A DNA stretch of 64,000 nt from Niallia taxi (GTDB lineage Bacteria > Bacillota > Bacilli > Bacillales > Cytobacillaceae): assembly GCF_032818155.1 (NCBI RefSeq), contig NZ_CP102590.1, positions 1,054,001 to 1,118,000 on the forward strand. Direction: 5' to 3'. The position numbers were made by a program, and so were the translations under genes. Position 1 is the first letter of the stretch. Every line of letters starts with the position of its first letter. The notes under the pieces are model-generated. The model was not told the DNA's origin and made no database searches. It saw nothing but the letters and a program-made list of their open reading frames with translations. Below are positions 8,349-16,355 of this stretch, in pieces.

Positions 8349-8379
8349 TTGACTTCGAGTTAACTATAAGGTTTAAGAT
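8349..8379 (+). promoter_or_regulatory. MerR-type promoter with 19-bp spacer and operator
   Basis: TTGACT (8349-8354) and TAAGAT (8374-8379) are separated by 19 bp, the long spacer typical of MerR-activated promoters, and the spacer holds TTCGAGTTAACTATAAG. The genes served are the Crh-like gene at 8518 and the hydrolase at 8806. Confidence 0.6.
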
Positions 8380-8517
8380 TGCTTTTGCAAGAGAATGAAA
8401 ATTGAAAACGGAAGATTTCTCATTCGCACCAGTGCCTCTTGAAAATATAATAATGGATTAGTATTCAGCCAAGTATCATCCTGAAGAATTAACAAGTTTA
8501 ACATTAGGAAGGTGAAT

Positions 8518-8775
8518 ATGGTGTTTGTAGCAAAGGAAAAAGTTAGACTCTACCGTGGACTTCAAGCAAGAAATACTACCATATTTGTTGCTAAAGCTCG
8601 AACGTTTAGCAGTGATGTGATACTAACTAAAAATGGTAAATCCTCTAATGGGAAAGAGATTATGAAGGTAATGGATTTAAATGTAAATAGTGGCGATGAT
8701 ATAACCTTGCTAGTAAGTGGGACAGATAAACAGATTGCCATTCATACATTAAAAGATTTTCTGTTAAATAAATAA
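8518..8775 (+). CDS. Crh-like HPr-family protein lacking both phosphorylation sites
   Basis: The 85-residue product aligns end to end with Crh and HPr: RLYRGLQARNTTIFVAKARTFSSDVILTKNGK, then NGKEIMKVMDLNVNSGDDITLLVSG. HPr carries a catalytic His at position 15 within HARPA; here the place is taken by Gln (GLQARN), as in Crh. The regulatory Ser46 of HPr and Crh (KSIMG) is replaced by Glu (KEIMK), a natural phosphomimic. The Pro of ARPA is also replaced. It therefore cannot carry PTS phosphate and probably cannot be switched by HPr kinase. ATG 8518 follows AGGAAGG; GTG 8521 would place the Gln exactly at 15. It lies 30 bp ahead of the hydrolase gene. Confidence 0.8.
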   Translation: MVFVAKEKVRLYRGLQARNTTIFVAKARTFSSDVILTKNGKSSNGKEIMKVMDLNVNSGDDITLLVSGTDKQIAIHTLKDFLLNK

Positions 8776-8805
8776 AAATAGCAGAAGGAGGAGGAGAAAG
8801 ATAAA

Positions 8806-9753
8806 ATGACAGATAACTATATTTTTGAGTTAAGCAGTAATGTTACAAGAAAGTCTGTTTTATACAAAAACAGGTTCGGAATTAACATTTCAGCAGATCT
8901 TTACATTCCAACTAATTTTGATGAAACAAAAAAATACGCAGGTCTTATTATAGGGGCTCCATATGGTGGTGTAAAAGAGCAGGGTCCAGGTATTTATGCT
9001 CAAAGCATGGCAGAACGAGGGTTTGTGGCACTTACATTTGACCCGTCCTATAACGGATACAGCGGTGGAGAGCCACGACATATTTCTTCACCTGATTTAT
9101 TTGTTGAAGATTTCAGTGCAGCTGTTGATTATCTTGGTACTCGTTCATTCATAGATAGAAATAAAATTGGCGTAATCGGAATTTGTGGAAGTGGTGGTTT
9201 TGGAATTAGTGCTGCACAGGTGGACAGACGAATTAAGGCTGTTGCAACTGTAAGTATGTATGATATTTCTCGCGTTGCGTCAAACGGTTGGAAAGACTCA
9301 TTTACTGAAGAAAATCGCAATAATATACTCGATTCAATTGCAGAGCAACGTTACGAAGATTTTGAGGCAGCACAGCCAACGCTTGCTCAGCGTGGAGCAC
9401 CAATCGGATTTGATGAAAATACAGACCCTATTGGCCGTGAGTTTGGTGAGTTCTATTCAACTCCGCGTGGTTACCATCCGAATTCAATTACTCAATTTAC
9501 GGTAACAAGCAGTATGTCATTTATGAACCTTCCTCTGTTAACACATATTAAATCCATTTCACCACGTCCGCTGTTATTAATCATTGGCGAACATGCACAT
9601 TCACGATACTTCAGTGAAGATGCTTTTGAGCTGGCAGCAGAACCAAAAGAACTTTACGTCGTTCCAAATGCAGGACATGTTGATTTGTACGACAAAACAG
9701 ATTTGATTCCTTTTGACAAGTTGGAAGCATTCTTTACCGAGAATTTTAGATAA
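8806..9753 (+). CDS. YcjY/dienelactone-hydrolase-type alpha/beta hydrolase
   Basis: The 315-residue cytosolic protein starts at an ATG behind GGAGGAGGAG. It has the alpha/beta-hydrolase order: strand motif GLIIGAPYGGVKEQGPGIYAQ (about 44-66), the nucleophile elbow GVIGICGSGGFG (about 117-128), a late acid around LLLIIGEHAHSR, and the histidine in VPNAGHVDLYD. The elbow GICGSGG resembles YcjY and could use Cys or Ser as nucleophile. Substrates of this group are poorly known. It shares the MerR-type promoter with the Crh-like gene and ends at the terminator at 9759. Confidence 0.85.
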   Translation: MTDNYIFELSSNVTRKSVLYKNRFGINISADLYIPTNFDETKKYAGLIIGAPYGGVKEQGPGIYAQSMAERGFVALTFDPSYNGYSGGEPRHISSPDLFVEDFSAAVDYLGTRSFIDRNKIGVIGICGSGGFGISAAQVDRRIKAVATVSMYDISRVASNGWKDSFTEENRNNILDSIAEQRYEDFEAAQPTLAQRGAPIGFDENTDPIGREFGEFYSTPRGYHPNSITQFTVTSSMSFMNLPLLTHIKSISPRPLLLIIGEHAHSRYFSEDAFELAAEPKELYVVPNAGHVDLYDKTDLIPFDKLEAFFTENFR

Positions 9754-9758
9754 TAGCC

Positions 9759-9795
9759 AAAAACCAACAGGAGTGTGATACTCCTGTTGGTTTTG
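9759..9795. terminator. Bidirectional terminator between the hydrolase and the SMR genes
   Basis: AAAACCAACAGGAGT (9760-9774) pairs with ACTCCTGTTGGTTTT (9780-9794) around GTGAT. Confidence 0.85.
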
Positions 9796-9834
9796 TACAC
9801 AGCTGACTTGTGAAAATTTGAAGCTTTATATTAG

Positions 9835-10146
9835 TTAAGCAACAAGCTTCAATCCTACCGCAGAAAACAATATAACACCGATACATGCTAGTCTTTTCCA
9901 ATCCTTTGGTTCACTAAATAAAAGCATTCCTAATAGTGCAGACCCGATTGTTCCAATTCCAGTCCAAATATCATAAGCCATTCCCATTGGAATTTCTGTC
10001 ATAGCATATGATAATAATAGAAAACTTAAACCAAAACAAAATATCATGTAATAAAGAGCATTTTTCTGTTTTTCACCAAGTCTTTTTACATTTAAAACAC
10101 CAACAACCTCAAAACCACCTGCTGCTATTAATGCTAACCAAGTCAT
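9835..10146 (-). CDS. ykkD: SMR-family efflux subunit, YkkD-like
   Basis: The 103-residue protein has four membrane helices and the SMR hallmark Glu in helix 1 (AAGGFEVVGVLNVKRL). The stretch TEIPMGMAYDIWTGIGTIGSALLGMLLFSEPKD matches the helix 2-3 region of YkkD. SMR proteins exchange protons for cationic drugs; YkkC and YkkD act as a heterodimer in Bacillus. A TAAAAGGAGG site lies in the end of the upstream partner gene, three bases separate the two, and the pair must be co-translated. The partner Asp in YAMT..YDIW, where YkkD has YAVW, is a small difference. Confidence 0.88.
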   Translation of the reverse strand: MTWLALIAAGGFEVVGVLNVKRLGEKQKNALYYMIFCFGLSFLLLSYAMTEIPMGMAYDIWTGIGTIGSALLGMLLFSEPKDWKRLACIGVILFSAVGLKLVA

Positions 10147-10149
10147 TTT

Positions 10150-10503
10150 TCAGCCTCCTTTTACTTCCATTTCTGTTGTTTCTTTTGAACTACTTAATAT
10201 TTTCAAGCCAACAACTCCACAGAGAAGTGTCGCAATAAAGATAATTTTGTACATATTAAAGGGTTCTCCGAAAACTACCATTTCGGCTAAAACAGTACCT
10301 GCTGTGCCAATTCCTGTAAAGACCGCATATAACGTACCTACAGGTAAACTCTTTGAGGCATATGTTAACAAACAAAAGCTAGTAGCAATTGCTGTGATGG
10401 TTACTATCCATTCAAGGGAGTTATCTGCGTGCTTAAGACCAGATACCCAAAATATTTCTAATACTCCTGCTATCAGGACGAACAGCCAATTTCGATTCAT
10501 CAT
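10150..10503 (-). CDS. ykkC: SMR-family efflux subunit, YkkC-like
   Basis: The start ATG (complement at 10501-10503) follows AAAGGTG. The 117-residue product has four helices, the essential Glu in GVLEIFWVSGLKHAD, and SLPVGTLYAVFTGIGTAGTVLAE, which closely match YkkC. With the YkkD-like gene it should form an asymmetric two-gene SMR pump in the membrane. In several Bacillus species ykkCD is preceded by a guanidine riboswitch; none is visible here, and instead a perfect palindrome shared with the TetR gene upstream sits at 10526-10547. Drug or toxic-cation export under TetR control is the best reading. Confidence 0.88.
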   Translation of the reverse strand: MMNRNWLFVLIAGVLEIFWVSGLKHADNSLEWIVTITAIATSFCLLTYASKSLPVGTLYAVFTGIGTAGTVLAEMVVFGEPFNMYKIIFIATLLCGVVGLKILSSSKETTEMEVKGG

Positions 10504-10525
10504 AATCACCTTTTCTTGAATATTC

Positions 10526-10547
10526 ACCTTACGAATGTTCGTAAGGT
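10526..10547. promoter_or_regulatory. TetR operator in front of the SMR pair
   Basis: A perfect 22-bp palindrome has the core CTTACGAATGTTCGTAAG. It sits 23 bp upstream of the ykkC-like start and shares ACGAA-NN... TTCGT half-sites with 11208-11225. Confidence 0.75.
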
Positions 10548-10554
10548 TTAGTTT

Positions 10555-10579
10555 GCAATGACAGAAATAATGTCATTGC
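10555..10579. repeat. Second inverted repeat in the SMR leader
   Basis: GCAATGACA (10555-10563) and TGTCATTGC (10571-10579) form perfect 9-bp arms around GAAATAA. It lies upstream of the TetR operator and could be a further protein site or a hairpin. Confidence 0.5.
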
Positions 10580-10626
10580 TATGCCTACACATTATAATTT
10601 AACTCTATTATGTATAGGCATATTAC

Positions 10627-11196
10627 TTATATATCATTGGAGATTCCTCTCCAGTATATCTTCCAAGAGATGTTCAGCCTATTATCAACATTATTTGCAT
10701 AAATTAATTCCACAAGTATTCCATCTAGAAAATTCAAGAATGAAACAGTGCCTTCTTCGGCAGTTACATGGATATTTGTTGCTTTTACAAACACCTCGAG
10801 CAAATGCTGTTCTAAATTATGGTTATAAAAGTTAAATTGGTCTATGACAAAATCACGCAAATGATACGGTGGGATGAAGGCCATCCGCAGCAAAAATTGA
10901 ATGTTTTTATCTTCTCGATGCAAATACCTTTCTTTATACTTTACTAACAGTTGAAATAAAACCTCTTCAAGTTCAGCCTGTTTGCGCTCTTGAAAAAAGT
11001 TCTTCAAAAAAGATATTTCTTCATCAACGACATCCTTCATCACTTGAAGAAAGATATCTTCCTTGTGCTTGAAATGTGAATAAACAGATTGTTTTTTAAT
11101 ACCTATACCAGCCACAATATCGTCTAAAGATGTTGCTTCATACCCTTTGTTAACAAACTGTGCTAAGGCACTTTTTTTTATTTCGGTTGCTTTCAT
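10627..11196 (-). CDS. TetR-family repressor of the SMR pair
   Basis: The 189-residue protein starts at the ATG complementing 11194-11196 with GGGAGG upstream; the longer frame to 11256 lacks a site. Residues 1-50 carry the TetR DNA-binding domain (KSALAQFVNKGYEATSLDDIVAGIGIKKQSVYSHFKHKEDIFLQVM); the rest is a helical ligand-binding half. It is transcribed towards the ykkC/ykkD genes, with 123 bp to the ykkC start. An operator at 11208-11225 lies directly upstream of its ribosome binding site and a second one fronts the efflux genes, so it should repress both and be released by the exported compound. Confidence 0.9.
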   Translation of the reverse strand: MKATEIKKSALAQFVNKGYEATSLDDIVAGIGIKKQSVYSHFKHKEDIFLQVMKDVVDEEISFLKNFFQERKQAELEEVLFQLLVKYKERYLHREDKNIQFLLRMAFIPPYHLRDFVIDQFNFYNHNLEQHLLEVFVKATNIHVTAEEGTVSFLNFLDGILVELIYANNVDNRLNISWKIYWRGISNDI

Positions 11197-11207
11197 GATA
11201 AACCTCC

Positions 11208-11225
11208 CTGACGAACGTTCGTAAG
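11208..11225. promoter_or_regulatory. TetR operator in front of its own gene
   Basis: CTGACGAACGTTCGTAAG contains the perfect 12-bp palindrome ACGAACGTTCGT (11211-11222) and sits 12 bp upstream of the repressor start. It matches the site at 10526-10547. Confidence 0.72.
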
Positions 11226-11413
11226 TTAGTATATGTGAGAAATCCGAACATGTCAATCACCTTTTATAGTGTGATAAGTTACACTTAAGTTGGCTATAAA
11301 GTCACCCAAAAATCTGTTAACGATCCGAGCTTTTTTTAGCAGTTTGATTACAACTAGAGTAAGGGTATATGTTTTTCCTAAACATGCTCCCGGTTTCCAC
11401 TGTTGGCAGTCAA

Positions 11414-11442
11414 TTGACATGAACAAATACATCGTGTAAGAT
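11414..11442 (+). promoter_or_regulatory. MarR-gene promoter with overlapping operator half-site
   Basis: TTGACA (11414-11419), a 17-bp spacer and TAAGAT (11437-11442) form a strong promoter. TACATCGTGTAA (11428-11439) overlaps the -10 and resembles the TATATCGTATAA arm at 12245; a further GATGTATCG lies at 11468-11476. Confidence 0.65.
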
Positions 11443-11505
11443 GTTTTTTAATTAATATATCTAATGCGATGTATCGTAACCGATGTTAATGAGAGGAATG
11501 GAAAA

Positions 11506-12009
11506 ATGTTAGAAAGAGCTGATTATCTTCGCGAATCGATAGATTTTTTACAACGCTTTATAGCAAAAAGTATGCAGACAGAAGCTGAGGGGTATGGCCT
11601 TACAGTCCCGCAAATTAGGGTTATTGCCGAAGTAGTGACAAATAAAATTACAAACATTAAATTATTAACATATAATTTGAAAATGACGCAAAGTACTGTT
11701 TCAGATATTGTTGATAGGCTTGTAGGAAAAGGCATACTCGAGAAAAGTCCTAATCCTAAAGACAAGCGCTCGGTCGTTATTACATTAACGAAGGCTGCTG
11801 AAGAAGGCATAAACAAAAAAGATTACACTTACTTAAATAAAATGATAAATGGTGCACTAGATCAGTTAAAAGCAGAAGAGCAAGAAATCGTTATGAAGGG
11901 AATGCAGCTTCTCGTTGGCGCAGTAAAAGAAAAAATGACAACAGAAGGTATAAATTATAAGGAATCCTTTGATGTAATGCTTTTTCCCGATAAAGATAAT
12001 AATCAATAA
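11506..12009 (+). CDS. MarR-family regulator of the ABC exporter
   Basis: ATG 11506 follows GAGAGGAATGG and yields 167 residues; the in-frame ATG at 11464 lies inside the operator region and has no site. The winged helix domain is clear (TVPQIRVIAEVV...ITNIKLLTYNLKMTQSTVSDIVDRLVGKGILEKSPNPKDKRSVVITLT), flanked by dimerisation helices. Its promoter and that of the downstream ABC pair share TTGACA-N17-TAAGAT and a TATATCGTATAA-like site over the -10, so it probably represses both and responds to a drug or toxic compound. A terminator separates it from the ABC genes, which have their own promoter. Confidence 0.88.
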   Translation: MLERADYLRESIDFLQRFIAKSMQTEAEGYGLTVPQIRVIAEVVTNKITNIKLLTYNLKMTQSTVSDIVDRLVGKGILEKSPNPKDKRSVVITLTKAAEEGINKKDYTYLNKMINGALDQLKAEEQEIVMKGMQLLVGAVKEKMTTEGINYKESFDVMLFPDKDNNQ

Positions 12010-12163
12010 AATTATCTGAGGTCTATGTATCTAAATAAACTATTGTTATGTTTTTTATGATACTTTTATTGATTAAATTTTATGAGTTATAAGTAGTCGG
12101 GAAGCTTGCTTGACTAGATCATATGTGTACACTAAAAGGAACTAAGCTGAATATATGGATTTA

Positions 12164-12197
12164 GAAACGGAAACTAAACGGGTTCCGTTTTTTTTTA
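12164..12197 (+). terminator. Intrinsic terminator after the MarR gene
   Basis: AACGGAAAC pairs with GGTTCCGTT around TAAACG and is followed by nine or more T residues. Confidence 0.8.
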
Positions 12198-12230
12198 TTT
12201 TTCAAGCAGAAAAAAACCATTTATTAAAAA

Positions 12231-12276
12231 TTGACAAGGTAAAATATATCGTATAAGATGCATGTTATACGATATA
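12231..12276 (+). promoter_or_regulatory. ABC-exporter promoter with MarR operator
   Basis: TTGACA (12231-12236), 17 bp, TAAGAT (12254-12259). TATATCGTATAA (12245-12256) and its perfect complement TTATACGATATA (12265-12276) flank an 8-bp centre and cover the -10. A further GTACGATGTA follows at 12281. Confidence 0.75.
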
Positions 12277-12422
12277 TCCTGTACGATGTAGTTTGCGAAT
12301 TGTAAACTATGTCTCTCAGTAACAATAGAGACGTACGTGGATAATTATGGATTATAAGATCATTTTTCACTTAAAATTATACGGACCTTAAGAAGCGGGT
12401 TTTGCAAAAAGGAGGACATTTG

Positions 12423-14180
12423 ATGTTAAAAATATTTAGCCATTTTCAAAGGAAGGATTGGCTGTTAGTTTTTTGTGCATTGATATTTATTGTTATACAA
12501 GTATGGCTTGATTTGAAGCTTCCTGATTATATGGCGGAAATTACTAAGCTTGTTCAAACAGAAGGTAGTGAAATTAGTGATGTTCTTTCCCAAGGCGGTT
12601 TTATGCTATTGTGTGCGGTGGGAAGTATGGTAGCATCCATTATCACTGTCTATTTTGCTGCAAAAGTGGCGGCGAAATTCTCAAACCGTTTAAGAGGAAA
12701 GGTGTTTGACAAAACCCTTTCGTTTTCGATGGAGGAACTCACTGGTTTTTCGACAGCAAGTTTAATTACTCGTTCTACCAATGATATTATGCAGGTTCAA
12801 ATGCTTATTATTCTTGGTTTGCAGGTTGTTTTGAAAGCACCTATACTGGCTGTTTGGGCTGTTTTGAAAATTATGGGCAAAAGCTGGCAGTGGACAGCTG
12901 CAACAGGAGTCGCAGTCTTCGTGCTGTTAGTATTAATTGCTATCATCGTATTAGTGGCATTGCCTAAATTTAAAGTGATCCAAACATTAACAGATAATCT
13001 TAATATGGTTACAAGAGAAAATTTAACAGGAATTCGTGTAGTTCATGCCTACAATTCTACTAAGTTCCACCAGAATAAATTTGAAAAAGCAAACAACGAA
13101 CTGACAGAAACAAATCTATTTACAACGAGAACAATGGCGATCTTAATGCCGACTATTTCTTTAATAATGTCTGGAATCAGTCTTGCTATCTATTGGATTG
13201 GTGCTGTCTTAATAAACAATGCACCGATAACAAGTAAGCTGACTATATTCTCTGATATGGTCGTATTTTCATCTTATGCGATGCAGGTTATTATGGCCTT
13301 TATGATGGTTTCCATCACCTTTGTCTTGCTCCCTCGTGCAGCTGTGTCTGCAAAACGAATTAACGAGGTCCTCGATACGGAAGTAAGCATAAAGGATGGA
13401 AGTGCAACAGACGGCATATCAGAAGCTGAAATCGAATTTCGAAATGTCAGCTTTAAATATCCTGGCGCGACAGAATATGTTTTGCAAGATATAAGTTTTA
13501 AAGCATCTAAGGGAGAAACGCTGGCCATTATTGGTTCTACAGGCAGCGGAAAAAGCACGCTAGTTAATCTAATACCTCGTTTTATGGAAGCAACAGAAGG
13601 AGAAATTTTAGTGGATGGTCTTAATGTAAAAGATTATAAGCTAGAATCACTCAGAGACAAGCTTGGTTACGTCTCCCAAAAAGCAGTTATGTTCAGCGGG
13701 TCCGTTTCTTCCAATGTTGCTTTTGGTGAACCCGACAAAAAGTCAGCAGAAGAAAATAATATGAAAAGAGCAGTAGAAATTGCTCAAGGAAAAGACTTTA
13801 TTGAAAATATGGATCAGCAATACGAGTCAATTATATCTCAAGGAGGAACAAATCTTTCAGGTGGACAGAAGCAAAGATTATCCATTGCACGTGCCATCTA
13901 TAAGTTACCTGAAATATATCTATTTGATGATTCCTTCTCTGCCTTAGATTATAAAACAGACCGTGTCCTGCGCTCCAAATTAAAGCAAGAAATAAAGGAC
14001 GCAACCTCAATTATTGTTGCTCAACGAATAGGTACGATTAAAGACGCTGACCGCATCCTAGTATTAGATGAAGGTAAAATAGTCGGAATAGGCACACATG
14101 CTGAATTAATGCACACATGTGATGTTTACCAAGAAATTGCGTATTCACAATTGTCAAAGGAGGAACTGGAAATTGGATGA
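12423..14180 (+). CDS. ABC multidrug exporter subunit 1 (degenerate ATP site)
   Basis: ATG 12423 follows AAAAAGGAGG and gives 585 residues. Residues 1-320 form the six-helix exporter domain; the rest is the nucleotide-binding domain with Walker A GSTGSGKST (about 370), signature LSGGQKQR and Walker B IYLFDDSFSALD. The catalytic Glu after Walker B is Asp, the usual sign of the non-catalytic site in heterodimeric exporters such as BmrCD, LmrCD and EfrAB. The next gene supplies the other half, and its TTG start overlaps this stop codon, so the two are coupled and should form one drug or lipid exporter under MarR control. Confidence 0.93.
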   Translation: MLKIFSHFQRKDWLLVFCALIFIVIQVWLDLKLPDYMAEITKLVQTEGSEISDVLSQGGFMLLCAVGSMVASIITVYFAAKVAAKFSNRLRGKVFDKTLSFSMEELTGFSTASLITRSTNDIMQVQMLIILGLQVVLKAPILAVWAVLKIMGKSWQWTAATGVAVFVLLVLIAIIVLVALPKFKVIQTLTDNLNMVTRENLTGIRVVHAYNSTKFHQNKFEKANNELTETNLFTTRTMAILMPTISLIMSGISLAIYWIGAVLINNAPITSKLTIFSDMVVFSSYAMQVIMAFMMVSITFVLLPRAAVSAKRINEVLDTEVSIKDGSATDGISEAEIEFRNVSFKYPGATEYVLQDISFKASKGETLAIIGSTGSGKSTLVNLIPRFMEATEGEILVDGLNVKDYKLESLRDKLGYVSQKAVMFSGSVSSNVAFGEPDKKSAEENNMKRAVEIAQGKDFIENMDQQYESIISQGGTNLSGGQKQRLSIARAIYKLPEIYLFDDSFSALDYKTDRVLRSKLKQEIKDATSIIVAQRIGTIKDADRILVLDEGKIVGIGTHAELMHTCDVYQEIAYSQLSKEELEIG

Positions 14181-16008
14181 AAAACGTCAAGCTGAACAGG
14201 AGCATACTAACAGAAAATCTGATGAAAAGCTAAAGGATGCTAATATTCAAGGCCCTAAAAAAGGCATGAACGTTAAAAGCTTAAAAGAATTAGCAATGTA
14301 TTCCAAGGTTTTCTTCCCAGCAATAATCATTGCCTTAATTCTTGCTATGGCTGCAGCAATCTTTAGTATTGTTGGCCCGAATCAGCTAAGCAAGATGACG
14401 GATCTTATCACAGAAGGATTAATGGGAAGCATTGATTTAGATGCTGTGTTCGATGTTGCCATTTTACTTGTATTTTTATATGGATTGGGTTTTATATTTA
14501 ATTACGTTCAAGGCTTTATTATGGCTACCGTTACCCAAAGAGTTTCTAAGCAATTACGACAGGATATTTCCGTGAAAATAAACCGTCTGCCTTTAAAATA
14601 CTTCGATTCTACTACTACAGGAGATGTGCTAAGCAGAGTAACTAATGATGTAGATATGGTCGGACAGACAATGAACCAGAGTATCAGTGGATTAATTTCA
14701 GCAATTACGATGTTTGTGGGATCATTGATTATGATGTTTTACACAAACTGGATTATGGCCATATCAGCAGTGCTGTCAACCTTTATTGGATTTGTATTGA
14801 TGGTTTTTATCATCTCAAAATCACAGCGTTTCTTTGCACAGCAGCAAGCAGAACTTGGAAAGCTGAATGGTCATATTGAGGAGACATATTCAGGGCATAA
14901 TGTGGTGAAAGCATATAATGGGGAGAAGCAGGCAAAACATGATTTTTCTCTAATTAATACAAGATTATATGATAGTGCATGGAAATCGCAATTCTTGTCA
15001 GGTCTAATGATGCCATTAATGATGTTTATTGGTAACTTTGGGTATGTAGTCGTTTGTATTGTTGGTGCTGCCCTTGCAGTCAATGGAACGATATCGTTTG
15101 GGGTAATCGTCGCATTTATGCTGTATATCCGCTTATTTACACAACCACTTCAGCAGCTCGCCCAAGCAGCGACTAATCTGCAGTCTACAGCAGCAGCAAG
15201 TGGAAGGGTCTTTGAATTTTTAAATGAAGAAGAGCTTGTTAAGGAAAGCAATAGGTTAGAAAAATTGGAAAATGTTAAAGGTGATGTGGAATTTAAGCAT
15301 GTTCAATTTGGTTATGACGAAAACAAATTAATTATTAAGGATTTTTCTGTCAAGGTGAAAGCAGGCCAAAAAGTAGCGATTGTTGGTCCAACAGGAGCAG
15401 GAAAAACAACCTTAATCAACCTATTGATGCGTTTTTATGAATTAAATGGAGGAGAAATTACCATTGACGGTATCCCTACTAATCATATGACGAGAGAATG
15501 CTTACATGATCTCTTCTGTATGGTGCTTCAAGATACATGGGTTTTTGAAGGGTCAATCCGAGATAATATTGTTTATGCAAGGAATGACGTATCAGAACAA
15601 GAGGTAGTGGCAGCATGTAAAGCAGTAGGACTGGACCACTTCATAAATACGCTGCCAGATAAATACGATACCATCTTAAATGACAAATCAAGCTTATCAG
15701 CAGGACAAAGACAGCTGATTACAATCGCTCGAGCTATGGTGAAAATGGCACCATTACTTATTCTGGATGAAGCAACTAGTTCGGTTGATACACGCACAGA
15801 AGTACTTATCCAGCAAGCAATGGATAAGCTCACAGAAGGAAAAACATCCTTTGTTATCGCCCACAGGCTTTCTACAATAAAAAATGCAGACTTAATTTTA
15901 GTGATGAAAGATGGAGATATTATTGAAGCAGGCAACCATCAAGAATTAATCAGCAAAGACGGTTTCTACGCGGAACTTTATAATAGCCAGTTTGAAGAAG
16001 CTTCTTAA
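14173..16008 (+). CDS. ABC multidrug exporter subunit 2 (catalytic ATP site)
   Basis: The TTG at 14173 follows AAAGGAGG (14157-14164) and overlaps the stop of subunit 1; the ATG at 14178 is in another frame. The 611-residue protein has a charged N-terminal extension (1-35), the membrane domain, and a nucleotide-binding domain with Walker A GPTGAGKTT (about 404), Walker B LLILDEATSSVD with the catalytic Glu, and the H-loop VIAHRLSTI. Its signature is LSAGQRQ rather than LSGGQ. Together with the Asp in subunit 1 this gives one weak and one full ATP site, as known for heterodimeric exporters. Confidence 0.93.
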   Translation: MDEKRQAEQEHTNRKSDEKLKDANIQGPKKGMNVKSLKELAMYSKVFFPAIIIALILAMAAAIFSIVGPNQLSKMTDLITEGLMGSIDLDAVFDVAILLVFLYGLGFIFNYVQGFIMATVTQRVSKQLRQDISVKINRLPLKYFDSTTTGDVLSRVTNDVDMVGQTMNQSISGLISAITMFVGSLIMMFYTNWIMAISAVLSTFIGFVLMVFIISKSQRFFAQQQAELGKLNGHIEETYSGHNVVKAYNGEKQAKHDFSLINTRLYDSAWKSQFLSGLMMPLMMFIGNFGYVVVCIVGAALAVNGTISFGVIVAFMLYIRLFTQPLQQLAQAATNLQSTAAASGRVFEFLNEEELVKESNRLEKLENVKGDVEFKHVQFGYDENKLIIKDFSVKVKAGQKVAIVGPTGAGKTTLINLLMRFYELNGGEITIDGIPTNHMTRECLHDLFCMVLQDTWVFEGSIRDNIVYARNDVSEQEVVAACKAVGLDHFINTLPDKYDTILNDKSSLSAGQRQLITIARAMVKMAPLLILDEATSSVDTRTEVLIQQAMDKLTEGKTSFVIAHRLSTIKNADLILVMKDGDIIEAGNHQELISKDGFYAELYNSQFEEAS

Positions 16009-16045
16009 TAGTTATAAGAATAAAAATCTAGGCAACATAGAGTAA

Positions 16046-16322
16046 GAGGTTGGAAATAAGTTTTATTCAAAGTAAGTCCGAACTAATAGTTGGAAATTTA
16101 TTTAAAAGTAGGGTTTAGTTTGGGTTCTTTATTTGTCTTGTTCAATAAAGTTTGTAGCTTTAGAATATCTCTTATAATAAAAAATCTTAGTGGAATGAAG
16201 CGGAAGCCACTCGACTACTAAGGGAAATAGAGGAAAGGATGAGACTCCATAGGCGATGCTAGAGGAGGCTCATCTTCCTCCCCGTGGAAAGCGCGAGGAC
16301 GTGCGCACAATGAAACGAACAT
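16046..16322 (+). repeat. Dispersed element, copy A (degenerate)
   Basis: From AATCTTAG (about 16183) to TGAAACGAAC (16320) the sequence follows the GC-rich core of copies B and C, with changes such as CTACTAAGGG for CTCCTGCGGG and CATAGG for CGCAGG that keep parts of the pairing. The left flank (GAGGTTGGAAATAAG, 16046) is a weak relative of the GAGGCTGGGACAAAAG end. The right end is missing. This fills most of the gap 16009-16355; nothing else is seen there. Confidence 0.65.
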
Positions 16323-16355
16323 AATTTTATAGCTGGGCTCCATCAGTAAACCTTT

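Noticed and set aside
10504-10626. A ykkC-type guanidine riboswitch in front of the SMR pair
   Set aside because: I looked for the conserved ACGR-type aptamer pieces on the minus strand and found only the TetR palindrome and one other inverted repeat.
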